Below, piece by piece: positions 51,263 to 63,582 of a DNA stretch of 64,000 bases. How positions within the stretch are numbered: the first letter of the stretch is position 1; every line of letters starts with the position of its first letter. The translations under genes and the position numbers were made by a program. The notes under the pieces were generated by a model that saw only the letters and a list, made by a program, of their open reading frames with translations, was not told the DNA's origin and ran no database searches. This stretch comes from Vespa crabro (lineage: Eukaryota; Arthropoda; Insecta; Hymenoptera; Vespidae): assembly GCF_910589235.1 (NCBI RefSeq), contig NC_060962.1, positions 5,481,732-5,545,731 of the forward strand, in the 5' to 3' direction.

Positions 51263-54200
51263 GTTCAGTATTTCTGAACTATACATTAACTCCCAGTCTA
51301 CATCCTAATACAACACAGCAACAGCAGATATATTGTATCGTCAACTACATACTCCTCTGCACCACAATCATTCTGGTTTGTAACAACGGCTTCATCGATC
51401 CCGTCATTAAGACTGAGATATCTCACATTGCCCATTACTCTTTGAAAGATCTGTAAAAAAAAAAAAAAGAGAAACAACAACATTTAAAAATTATTCGATA
51501 TTCACAATGTACGTAGAAGTTCGCGAAGTAAAAAGGTTTACAGTACGAAATCTAATATAATTAAGATACATGTCCAGTACAGATTGGCCCGGGCTGTATG
51601 TGATATCAAATACAAAACATGTATTATTTTTTTCATTCTGTAATTGCCCCCTATTGTATTATATTTTTTAACGTTGCTGTTATCGCATTCGTGTCAAGTC
51701 TATGACGCATGAAGATGCGCCTAGATATAATTTTATTTAAAAGGGGTGGTCACATTTATGCTGACACAAGACGTCTTATAGCAGCAGAAATATGAGACGA
51801 AAACCACATACATACATTCATACACAGTTCACACGCTCACACTTATACGCGTACCTTAGGCCATTCGGTTTAGTACTTTTAACGATGATAAAAATGTTCG
51901 TTTATATCTGATACCACAATGATAGTTGAATAAAATGTTTGTTATAGCCAAGTACTCTTTGTGCTCTGTGAATACCTGTGCATCCAGCAGTAGATGCTAC
52001 CGACGCTGGTCGGCCATCATTATTCTACAAGAATTAGGAAACCATCAATTTGGAAGTGCGATGTAAGATAAATTCGATACAGAGATCTCAACAATAACTG
52101 ATTATGTACGTTTCATCGTGGTCTTTCTCCTTTCATATTTAACAAAAGATGATGATTTTTTTTGAATATTAAAGTCAAAAATAGATTCCTCAAACAAGAT
52201 TCAAATTATGAATATGCATGTTATTTAGTTAAAGCAAATACACAGGTACCTTAAAAAACTTGGCATGATATAGCGCCTGACAAAACTTCAAAATACTATC
52301 GATATAATACGCATTAGATCACATCCCCAACATGGTATTATATATGTATGTGTATACTTGTACATTTGGCGCGCTGGTCCGTCTTTTAAAAATAATTTTA
52401 GGTTATTGTTTTTTGATTATCTAGCCAACCGTCATGTAAGCCGATCACGTGATTATCCTATGAATATATTAAAGAAAAGCACACATTCTATAACTCGTCA
52501 AGAAATCAAGAGGGGCATGCTTGTAAACAATGTACAGTAATGAAACACACTCCACTTGCATGCTATGATTTTTCGTACTATTTTTGACAGAATTTATCAG
52601 TTCCTATACATAATAACAATTGTTCATAGAAAAAGGTCAATTGAACGTTATTTGTACATTTCCATGTAAACAACGTTCACTGGTATCAAGCGGAGTGTGA
52701 AATTTAAAAATCGAAAAGAAAAGGAGAAACGAAAAGTTCTCAACGTGTTATGTACGGAATAGCATTCATTTTTTTATTCTTGTCACTGCGCCGTTTAAGC
52801 CTTATCTTCGTGTATTTTAAGATACTATACATGTTTCTATGTGCGTGTATACTGTGTGTGTGTGTTCTGTAAGGTGCGCGCGCACGCAGCAAAATGTAGA
52901 TGACGAATGCATAAACATAGAAGAATACAAATTCAAAGTGAGAGAAGGTGAAAAGATGAAAAACAAAATAAATAATCCGTATATGCAATGAAAGTAACTG
53001 CTAATAACGGATATATATATATATATATATACACACACATATATATATACACATATATATATATAAATATATACATATATATATATATATATATATTTCT
53101 TCTAGGACTATTTTATTGCCATTTAACGAAATTATCATTAATCGCACATTGCGAAAGGCATTTAATTTTAGTCCTTTATAAATGGCAAAACGGCGCTATT
53201 GTATTATTTCGCCCAAAATTGATATCTCTCTCCCTGTTCATATACGTTAAGTTTATCATAATCTAGTTTAGTTTTATAGAAGAATATATTAAATAATTAC
53301 TATTTAAATAAGCAAATTAACTTGAGATATAATAATAAACAAATTGTCAACACAAAATGACAAATAATATATTGCGCTAGCTTCTCTTTTGCATTATATT
53401 ATATAATACATGCTAATTTTTGGGATATTAGAGTATCCAGAAAAAAGTTACTCTATCATTTACTATTACGTAGCAATCAGTTTTCTCTTTATTGTTCATC
53501 CTTGTGTTTTCTTCTAAACAATTATTTCAAATAACAAGTAAAATAAATGAGTATTTCATCTACCATTTCAATGGGATCCTACATTAATAAATATCTTAAT
53601 CAATTTTTTTGTATTAAATTCTACGAAAAAATAAAATATATGGTGAATATTTTTCTTTTTGGTCATATGTAGAAGCCACCTAATGGTTGCTGTAATGAAG
53701 GATATTTTAATATGGTTGAGATATGACAATAAAATTTGCCAAAGTGCACAGAACCGACGTCTCTCTTATTTAATAAAATACGAGGAACAAAACTTTTTGC
53801 ATCTTATATCATATGTTTCAAACAATATTTTTTACATCAGGTACACATTAACATTGACTAACGTACGATTATAGATTATTCTTTGTATATGCACAAAGAA
53901 AGTGTATATACATAACACGGTAATAATACATAACACATTTCTGCTTGAAAAAAAAATGTAATGACACTGAGATATGGGTGTTCTGTAGAATTAAATAAAA
54001 AAAAAAAAGAACAAAAAATACAATTTCATTTGTATTTAAATAACAAACATGTTCATCTTTTGTTTTTCTTATGATATAATCTCAATAATATATCATCATT
54101 TTATCTTTCAATCAGAATTAATCTGATTTTAATAATTATATCACTAAACGTCTTCTATTTATAGCAAGAAATGCCTTATTCTTAAAATTAATAGAATAGA

Positions 54201-54457
54201 TATTTTTTAATTATATATATTATTTCACAAGTAACAAAAAAGTAGGAACGTGTATTACATTCAAATGATAAAGTAACATTTATAATTGTTACTGTGATGT
54301 ATATGACATTTATTTGTAAGATTATGAATAATATAGCTATATTCCTGCATTCTTTTCAATAATTTAAACGCATTGTAAATTACATAATTACCAACTTTCT
54401 TTATAAATAAACAATCTTCAGAATATCTCTGAATACTTTATAAAGGAATAAGTTGAC
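51263..54457. other. Convergent 3' region between CkIIalpha and AP-2sigma
   Basis: Holds the CkIIalpha 3' UTR (to about 51.96 kb by its AATAAA) and AT-rich spacer. Includes an (AT)n-rich compound array at about 53011-53096. No coding exon was seen. Confidence 0.55.
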
Positions 54458-55581
54458 TTATTCTAAGGAGTTCAGCATCAATAACTGCTTTAACACTTTA
54501 GTTTGACTGGTCTCTCTAATTTCACCAGCTAGAAACATCTCATCTACTACTGTATACACCTGCAAATATAATACGTTATTAATAAAATTTAAGATGGGAG
54601 AAGAATAGAAATTACACAAATTTACTACTATCAGAAGATCTCAAAAGAAATTACAAAGTATTAAATTCTATGTCCTATGTTTATTCTAATGAAAAAAGGG
54701 AATAAACATTAGAAAAAGAACCTTTTTCCTTTACCAGAAAAAATTTGGTAAATGGTAAATATTACCTTATAAAAATTAAAGACTAAGTCCAATTCGCATA
54801 CGTTGTGAAAATATTCGTTTAAAACTTCCACAAAATTATGAATTGCTTCCAAGTAACAAAGATTATTATCATTTACATCTACACAAATGCAAAAATATAA
54901 ACCTGCATATCGTCTATAGACAATCTTAAAATTGCGGAACTAAAACATACATTTTAATTATATAAGAGATTAGTGAAAACAACAATCATATATTAATTAA
55001 TATACACCATAAGTATTAATTATTATTATTATAGCAAAAAACATTATAAATATATAATTTTTTAATTTACTTCTACAAAATTAGTATGTTTGGCATCTCT
55101 AACAGTAACTACTGCATGAACTTCTTCGATCAATTTTTGTTTTTCATCGTCATCAAAATTCATGTACCACTTAGCAAGTCTAGTTTTACCAGCTCTATTC
55201 TGAATTAAAATAAAACGAATCTGAAATAGATTATTTAATAGTTTTAATGTAATTTATTACTATTTGAAATATTCAATCTTATTATAAATAACATTAATAA
55301 TTTACAATATAATTAAGCCACTTCCATGATCATTAATGCAATTGAAATAATGGTATAATCTAAAAAATTTTTTTGTTTTATCTTCTTTTCTTTCCATTTT
55401 TGGATTTCAATTATTATAATTAAGCAATAATGATACAAAGAAATTTTTTAATATCAGTCTAATAGAAAATTAAAAGTAACTATATAATATATAGATAAAA
55501 AAATGTCACATCCTAAGGTTATGGCATGATATAAAAAATAATTTAATAAATGTAATATCTATTCGTATAAATACTTACCAT
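54458..55581 (-). CDS. AP-2sigma: AP-2 clathrin adaptor complex, sigma subunit
   Basis: Four exons: 55581-55579 (the start codon alone), 55220-55071, 54939-54766 and 54559-54458; all in phase, exactly 142 aa as in other animals. The sequence is almost identical to human AP2S1: IRFILIQNRAGKTRLAKWYM, VVTVRDAKHTNFVEF, YRRYAGLYFCICVDVNDN, VCELDLVFNFYKVY and ending LLMLNSLE. It is the small core subunit of the AP-2 heterotetramer, which links clathrin to PIP2 and to acidic dileucine cargo signals in endocytosis at the plasma membrane. The exon holding only ATG is odd but well supported by a GTAAGT donor. The promoter side has a GCAGCCATTTTG element at about 55699-55710. Divergent from the TMEM64-like gene. 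Confidence 0.98.
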
Positions 55582-57075
55582 GATTGTAATATGTAACTAT
55601 TTCAAAATAATTAATTTTAATATTTAAATATACAAGTTTAGTCTTATTCAGTTAAAATGTTTAATCACTACTATTGACACTTGCCGAATATCCACCCTCT
55701 GCAGCCATTTTGTTTCGTGGCCATGAAAATATCGAGATATATCGAAAATTTAAATTACGAAATATGATATGTAACAATGTAACAGTAATCTATTAAATTT
55801 ATTCATTATAATTATTTTCGATATTTATTCATTTTCATGATATTAATAGAAAATATTGTAATTTATAATCAATAGATGAATCAAGTTCTTGAAAATATTA
55901 ATACTAAAAGATTTCTCTCTCTCTCTCTCTCTTTCTCTCATCTCTCTCTCTTTTTCTTTCTCATCGATATTTTATTGCGATTGTTAAAAGAAAAATTATG
56001 TCATTTTATTATAAGTTATTTACTTAAATGATCTTAGAAAAATACTATTTTTATTGTATACAAATATTCAACAAAAAAAAAAAAAATATCTAGGAATCTT
56101 TATTAATAGTACTTATTTTTAATAATGATACGTATGTATTTAGTATATGCTGCTCTTTTGAATATTTTCTCTACATAGATGGCAGATTTGTGTGGGAAAC
56201 TTTGGATTCGAGGCGTAGTCGTTCTGGTTGCTTTTATCCTCTTTCTTTGATCATATTATGATTATCATATAACGTCATGTTAGAATACATTAGGTTAGCT
56301 TAGATTAAAGCTATACTATCTAAGCCATCATTGTCTTCGATATTTTTGTTACTTTATATGAGTATAACGTGGCATTTATTATGAATAAGAATGTGACAAA
56401 AAAAATATGATGAAGTTTAGTACATACATATCCTCTATATTAGAGTGTAAGTAAATTTTTATCGTTGTTATTTTATTATATATTTATTAACATCTTTGCA
56501 TATTACATGTTTAATATTTCCATTAATATTTATGAATATTGATTTTATGTCATTTTGTATATATATTTACATAAGAAACTATAAATATATCATATTTGCT
56601 CAAGAAATAATAAAGATACAAGGTGATGATAAAGAACAAGTTCAATGTTTTAAAACCAAACTTTTTTAATTAAAAATTTCCATCATTTTATAAAATTCTT
56701 TTGCATGGATATTTATTTACAAAAAATATTTATATGTATATATATAAAATATATACAAAATACATACGATTATATCCAAGAAAAATTCTTGAAATAAAAA
56801 TAATATTTCTTTATCCTGAAAGGTTGATATTTTGTAATATTAATATTTCGCATTTATAAAATTTAAAAATAATTTGATAATATTAATTATACTTTATAAC
56901 AATTTTAATTTGTATAAATATTTATATTATTTCTCAAGAAGCAATAAATTTTATGTGCATTATATTATATTATATTATATTATATTATATTATATTATAT
57001 TATATTATATTTGTAAGCAATTATAATTTTGTCTTAGGTTATGGTGAAGAAGGAAAATTTTAATTATGGATATAT
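55582..57075. promoter_or_regulatory. Divergent 5' region between AP-2sigma and TMEM64
   Basis: Contains the AP-2sigma leader with a YY1/Pho-like motif near 55700, a (CT)n run (about 55914-55952), a GC-richer patch at about 56170-56350 that may be the TMEM64 first exon, and a (TATAT)n pentanucleotide array near 56959-57010. A likely acceptor (CTTAG at about 57034-57038) precedes the TMEM64 start. Confidence 0.45.
56959..57010. repeat. Pentanucleotide ATATT array
   Basis: About ten tandem copies of a five-base AT-only unit just upstream of the proposed TMEM64 acceptor. Confidence 0.85.
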
Positions 57076-58142
57076 ATGGCAAATACATTGAGCATGGATA
57101 TAATAGATATAGAACATGTTGAGACCTGTGTGCATTCCTCTAAACATCCAACGTCTATACACTGCAACTGCATCAGTTCAAATTCTGTATGCTATGTAGC
57201 AATTACCATTGCAACTTTAGCTCTTCTAGGAGCTATAGTTTTCATATGTAAAGATTACATTAAAGTGCTACTCTTCTGGATAGAACACCAGAATATTTGG
57301 ATTATTACAGTCATATTTGTTGCACTATTCACAGTAGTTTCCTTTCCTATTGTAATTGGATATTTATTCCTCATTGTTGCCAGTGGTTATCTTTTTGGAA
57401 TCGTGCGAGGTATAATGATGGTTGTTCTTTCTGCAAATTTGGGTATTGCTATAGCACATGTCACTTTGGGTGCTTTCTCTTCTAAACTGCCAATCGGAGC
57501 ATTATTACAAAGTGATACTGCAAGAGCAATACTTAGAGTAATTTCAGGTCCACAAGCTTTTAAAGTTGTACTGTTTGCAAGATTAACTCCGATACCTTTT
57601 GGCCTACAAAATACAATTTTTGCTGTATGTATTATAACAATGTACATATCTTTCTTATATGTTACATATATAATATTTAAATATATTTATTGCATGATAC
57701 AGGTTAGTAACATAACTGGCATTCGCTACCATGTGGCTAGTGCATTGGGTTTATTACCAGCTCAACTCATTAATGTTTACTTAGGTAGCAGTTTAAGGTC
57801 AATGCAAGATGTACTAGAAGATAGATCAACAGCAGCAACTGGCTATATTGTTTTCTGTTTCCAGGTAATTTGTCTTTTATAATAAATTTATCAATTAAAT
57901 CAATAGATTATACAGTCATAAGAATATAAGGGAATTAGTAAATGTAATAAAAATAATAATTTTATCTTTTAATATAGATATTAGTAGGAGTATCTCTTAT
58001 GGTATATGTTGTACAAAAAGCACGCAGAGAACTACAATTGGCCTTATTGGAAGCTGATCTTGCATCAATGACTGATACACCTCACTATTTGTTAGATATT
58101 ATGCCAGATTCTAAAATGACTTTAACGAATTTCATTGCTTGA
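57076..58142 (+). CDS. TMEM64: TMEM64-like VTT (DedA/SNARE-associated) membrane protein
   Basis: Three exons, 57076-57624, 57703-57864 and 57978-58142, all phase 0, 291 aa. The N-terminal 35 residues are Cys/His-rich and cytosolic-looking. Membrane segments follow from about residue 37 (CYVAITIATLALLGAIVFI, then IITVIFVALFTVVSFPIV), and the VTT-domain core has GYLFGIVRGIMMVVLSANLG and the motif FARLTPIPFGLQN. The end of the domain (SALGLLPAQLINVYLGSSLR) and the C-terminal helix (VVQKARRELQLALLEA) match vertebrate TMEM64, a regulator of SERCA2 calcium signalling. VTT proteins such as TMEM41B are lipid scramblases; that activity is inferred for this one. Start: 57076 is used, but a second in-frame ATG lies at 57094. 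Two out-of-frame ATGs occur just upstream. Confidence 0.92.
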
Positions 58143-59580
58143 TAGTTACATTATAACTAATCCCAATTAACTATATGATAAGTATATTTTAAATATTAAA
58201 AGAGGATACGTTAATTCTTTGCACTCTATAGTCTTCTATTCTTGCTAAGAATAAATGCACTATATAATACTTATATTAGTGTATAGAATATAAGGAATTA
58301 ATATTTTTTCTATGAGAATAGTAGAACCATCTATATGTGTTAACTTTTTTTTCTACTATTCTCTTATCCATTATGTTCCGAATGCATTTGCAAGGATTTT
58401 TATAGAAATATATATATATGTATATACATATATATAAGCTTCCAAAAAATGTATAAATTAGTTCTATCTGATTTTTAATATTGTTATTTATTTTTCTATT
58501 TAACTTTTGAATAATATATGATAATATACTATAATTTTTTCTTCTTTAAATACTGTGACCATGTATTATTGTTATCATATCATCATCTTAGCTTGATCAG
58601 TTAGTATTACATAAAAGAATTTATTACAGTCTAAACAAGTGATTCCTTATGAAAGAAACATATATTTTGTAAATTATATGTTTATAATTTCTTTTTAGGT
58701 ATTGATTATGTATTTTATACATGTAAGATGATATTAGCATTCTTAATAGTTCTTTAAAATTTATTGCTTTAAATATCTAAAAAAAATTGTCTTTAAAAAT
58801 AATAATATTTATGAAAATATTATCAAATAATCAGAAAAGTATTACATACAATAGCTTTCAAATATTTTTGAGGATACATAAGTTGAAAGGATTACTCATA
58901 TTTTTAGAATAATAATAAAACTTTTACCGTTAATAATATTAACATTACAATAGAAATGATCTTAAAGGTATTGCATTTTTTGTGATATAGATTTTAATTT
59001 ATTATCACAGAGATCATGATTTATTTTATAATATATTCGAAGCAATTCTCGTGCCAAATTGTATATTATTTTGCTATATTTCGAAATATTCATGCAGTGA
59101 TTATTATATAATTCAATTAATATTTATTAATGCATTTGTAATATTATTTAAATATTATTTAATGTATTTTATTATAACCTCTCTATGTACATGAATAATT
59201 TCATATGGAACTTAATGTAATATAAAAAATTGACGAAAAAATATACGATTAATCAATATGTAATTTATAAATAAATAATGTAAAAATTTTGTATTTAAGT
59301 CATATAAAGTTTCAAGTTGAAAATAATAATTTGTTTTCATTTACAATTGCACGTCTGTATTAATTACTATTACATAAATCTATCTATATCTTGATATATT
59401 ATAAATCCATATCTCATCCAATAATTAACTTACTTGCTATATATAAAACATTGAAAAGAGAGAGAAATTAGTACTTATTACCCATTAATATTTATACAAA
59501 ATTGATCAACTAATATTATCAAAAGTAGATTAGGAAACAAATTTGACAAAATTAAGATTGTTAATAATTTTTGATATTAT

Positions 59581-59670
59581 AATGATTTATAGCAAGAATG
59601 AAACCAGACGTAACTCTTGATCAATTTTTATAAACAAGATCTCATTTTAAAGACAAAAATTTAAACAAGA
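59581..59670. repeat. Dispersed repeat copy B
   Basis: Ungapped match of about 74% to 13746-13835, same orientation. See that entry. Confidence 0.6.
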
Positions 59671-60140
59671 TGATAATTTTCTTAGATTCCTGATAAAAGC
59701 AAAAAAAACTATATGCTAGATTATATTACTACGAAAATAGATAAATTGAAGAATGTTTATTAATTGTACAAAATTGTACAAAATTATATTTTTTGTTTCT
59801 TATTAATTATTTATACAAATATATATTAAATATTAATATTATTTGCATTAAAATATAACATATAGAAGTTAATAGCAAAAACGCGAAAAAGAAAATAGTT
59901 GAAGTATAATTTGAATTTATAAATATGTGAATATGAAGAATAATTGCAATAGAAAATATAGTATTTAAATTGAAAAGCATAAAACAGGAACAAATAAGAG
60001 TATATAAGAATAATTAAGATTGAAGTATTATTAGTAATACTATATGTAATTACAAAATTAGTAATTACAAATTTAGTGATATAAAATAAGTTTGTAATCA
60101 GAATTAAATTAAATGGATATTGAAAATATATTGAAATATG

Positions 60141-60305
60141 CAGCCATTCGCCCGGTAGTATTTGTGTTGCGTAATTTACAATTAGATTTCAATATATCGC
60201 AAATACTAACGATCCAGGTCTCACTATGTGGAAGTTGCTGTATGTGGAGACCTACGGGCTGGCTAATGGTGCCTCTACTCTAGAATCCGCGTTCGCGAGA
60301 TAATC
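60141..60305. ncRNA. GC-rich island with two stem-loops; possible structured RNA or promoter
   Basis: This block is near half GC amid sequence of about 20% GC. It holds two predicted stems: 60156-60166 with 60198-60208 (11 pairs, one G-U) and 60216-60222 with 60247-60253 (AGGTCTC with GAGACCT). No open frame of note and no tRNA A/B boxes were found. Strand is not determined. A CpG-rich promoter of an unannotated transcript is an equally good reading. Confidence 0.3.
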
Positions 60306-60609
60306 TAATCAAATTTTCGAACAAATAAAACGAAGTTCCCAGTAGGACTTTGCTTTTTGAGTATAATAACTGCACTGTACGTAATCGAAGCAAAAATATT
60401 TGTTATATAAATCGCAAAACGCGAACGAACAAACAATGCTTTTATTTCGTGATATTTTTATTTTAACGAAACAAACACTCGATTACTTCATCGCTACGCA
60501 CGCGATTGCAACGAAGTTCTGAAATAGAACAATACAAAAAAATTTATTAATATCACTCATATGACAAGACTTTATATAAAATATTCAAGAAATTTATGAT
60601 ATAAAAATA

Positions 60610-61235
60610 TATTTACTTTATCTATAAGATGATTAAATGTAGGAATATGGAAAGAGTCTATTTTGACGTTTAGTCCTCGGAGTAAGAAAGGAAACTGACA
60701 TGGTAACTCGCATGGTGTCTTCTTGTTAATCGACAAAAAGTGAAAGAAAGTTTATATTACGTTTACCGCATCTTAAAAACTATATTATCTTCAACAGAGT
60801 GTACTATTGTTTAAATATTACCTCATCGAACTTCAAAGACATTATATATTGTTTAAGAACATTATATATTGTTTAAATAATTAAAAAATTATCGCAACTT
60901 ACAGATTATTAAATATAGCCGTATGGAAAAATTGTATTTCAACGTTTAGTTCTCGGAGTACGGAAGGAAATTGATATATCTCGCACGCTCTACCTAATTT
61001 CGTTCTTGTCGACATTAAACGTTCGACAAGGCTGAAAGGAAGTTATATTATATTATATTTAATATCTCTTTAAATTAATTTAATTATCTTAATTTAATTA
61101 ATTAATTTAATTTGCGGAATTATTGATATTTTCATCTTAGACGTTTCGAAAGAAATATCTTCAATGTTTACTCGCCGAACTGTAAAAGAAAACTGGTTTC
61201 ATAACAGTCATAATCAGTCAAGTCAATGATCCGTT
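60610..61235. repeat. Degenerate tandem units
   Basis: Two units about 276 bases apart share a block of roughly 95 bases (about 60618-60712 and 60893-60984) centred on ACGTTTAGT, T/C, CTCGGAGTA. A weaker third version is centred near 61163. A perfect 8-bp hairpin (61005-61012 with 61023-61030) lies in the second unit. Confidence 0.55.
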
Positions 61236-61566
61236 TTTGTTGATATTAGATGAAGGCAAAAACGCCGAGTTCAAAATTTAATCGTATTGAAATGATTGAA
61301 TAAAATTATTTTATATTTAACGCGTATACTATGTAATGTTTAGACGTATGTACAATTGTTTAAATATTAGTTTATTATACTGTATGTATGCCATATATTC
61401 TTATTTCATTATCAATTGACTCGCATGCAATTGACTTGCAAATTATAAGTCTCACATGTTATTATAGAGAAAGAAGTTAAATGTTTATATGTATTTTTAT
61501 TATATACTTTTTGATTATTCCATACATATGCATTTTGGGCTTAAATATTAATATATAATAAAATTA

Positions 61567-61678
<112 letters not shown>

Positions 61679-62161
61679 TTTAATTTGCGGAATTATTGAT
61701 ATTACTTTCCGTTGGCAAAAGAGTTTTCTACTCTCAATTGGTAACTAAGAAAAATAATAATTAAAAAATCTCATCTAAACATATAGTCAGTTAAATAGAT
61801 ATCTACTATTACCGGCTGTACAAATTTTTTAAACTAATTCGTCAATTATCGAATTAGTTTTCTTATATATACATATATATATGTATATACAATCATCTAT
61901 GTAAATATCAAATTAATTTCTTTTTTATTTTAAATTATCATAATTTTTTGTAAGTATAAATAATTTTCTAACATATACATATTTCTAAATAAATTGTTAC
62001 ATGAAATTAAAACTTTATGTACAAAGTATGATTCTATTAATTTACATTCTATTATTTTTTAAAAATACATTTATAGAAAATAGGTTTTTTGTTATGCTAT
62101 TTTCTAGTATAATGTATTGTTTATATTTTTAATTTTTACATACTGTAATTAATATTTAATA

Positions 62162-63582
62162 TCATAAATTATCATGATCTATATTATCATATATTTCTTC
62201 TATTTCATCCAAAGATAAAAGTCTTTCTTGAGCTAATTTGACTATTTTTAGGTCATCATCACTTAATTTTATAACAAATAGTGGAATTAACTCATCTCTT
62301 ATATCAATAATCTGATAATCAAGACTTTCCAATTTGGTTGTTATTTTTGATAAAAGTTGTGGCTCACATATGAACTATAATAGAAAAGGAATAAAATATT
62401 TTAAAAGAAAATAGTGAAATTAAAATAACGTAATAATAATTTTAAAGGAGAAAAATAAATTATACTACCTTATAATATTTTTTGTCATCATCTTCTATAT
62501 CCTCAATATCGGAAGCTCCGACATTTATTGCATCCTCCATTGCCTTTTCCAATTCAAATTTTTTGTTGGTTATTATAATGCCATTATGTTCAAAAGAACT
62601 GTTTATTGCACCCACTGAAACTTTAGCACTATTTGAAAGATACAAAAATATTTATTAATATTTCTATTTTAGTAATTATTAAATGCAGAATTATAAAATG
62701 AATATAAAGCCTGAATATTTTGATTTTTACTTAGCTCTCTTACTTGATTTTTTTTAGTATTGTATTAAGATGTGACTTTGTATCTGCCATATTATCTGAT
62801 ACAATTTTTAAAATCATGATACAATTTTTGGGCCCATTAATTTCTATTAAAGTAGCCTTAGTTCTTTCTTTTGAATTAGCAAGTTTGTCAAGCAAATTAT
62901 TTATCGTTGCTGCAGGCATGTTTAACTTCTTACAATATTCTATAACACGTGCTAATTTAGTATTTAAAGTTGGTTTTGTACTTCCACCCTCTATAAATTA
63001 TATTATCGAATTAATAATATATATAAAAATTAATTTTTACCATTATTAACTTAATTATTGTTAATTTCTTATTTATTATTTCACTCTATTCTATCTTCTT
63101 ATTTGTCTCCTTTATTATCTTTCTTCTTTTATTTTACTTAATTTTATATATATATATATATATATATCAATTAATGAGATATATTTAATATGTAATTATT
63201 TAATATATGTCTTTAATATATGTAAGATCCATAATAATATTATAAATATATTATAATATTATTATTAATAATATTATAAATAATATTATTTAATTAGAAA
63301 CTTTAAACAATCTCTATATTTTTAAAGGTTATGTTATATTTTCATAAATATACAATTACATATGATCTTTAAAAAAAATGATGAAAATATATAATAAATA
63401 CCCAAAGCAGCCTCTCTTATCATTTTTCTTAATCGTAAAAATAATATAGCTCTTGTACTATCTTTTTCTGATTTTATATGTTTTACATTTTGCCATTTAC
63501 TATGTCCCGCGAATCTTCTACTTATTTCGAAAGATTTATAAATATTTCGATTAAAGATACAAATACGAAATATCTGATTCAT
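62162..63582 (-). CDS. TACO1: TACO1/YebC family mitochondrial translation activator
   Basis: Four exons, 63582-63402, 62990-62744, 62628-62469 and 62374-62162, in phase, 266 aa. The first ~22 residues are Arg/Ile/Phe-rich like a mitochondrial presequence, followed by the family hallmark RRFAGHSKWQNVKHIK. Later conserved parts include GGSTKPTLNTKLARVIEYCK, MPAATINNLLDK, the acidic AMEDAINVGASDIEDIEDDD and the C-terminal IYDNID. Human TACO1 (297 aa) promotes translation of the COX1 mRNA in mitochondria; YebC relatives in bacteria ease ribosome stalling at prolines. The human stretch RGPGG is less glycine-rich here (NGPKN). Exon 3's acceptor was fixed by phase (one base before Ala-Lys-Val). Confidence 0.9.

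Noticed and set aside
60141..60305. tRNA or snRNA gene
   Set aside because: No A/B boxes, no cloverleaf and no recognisable snRNA core motif.
62744..63049. Plus-strand 101-residue hydrophobic open frame at 62744-63049
   Set aside because: Antisense shadow of TACO1 exon 2.
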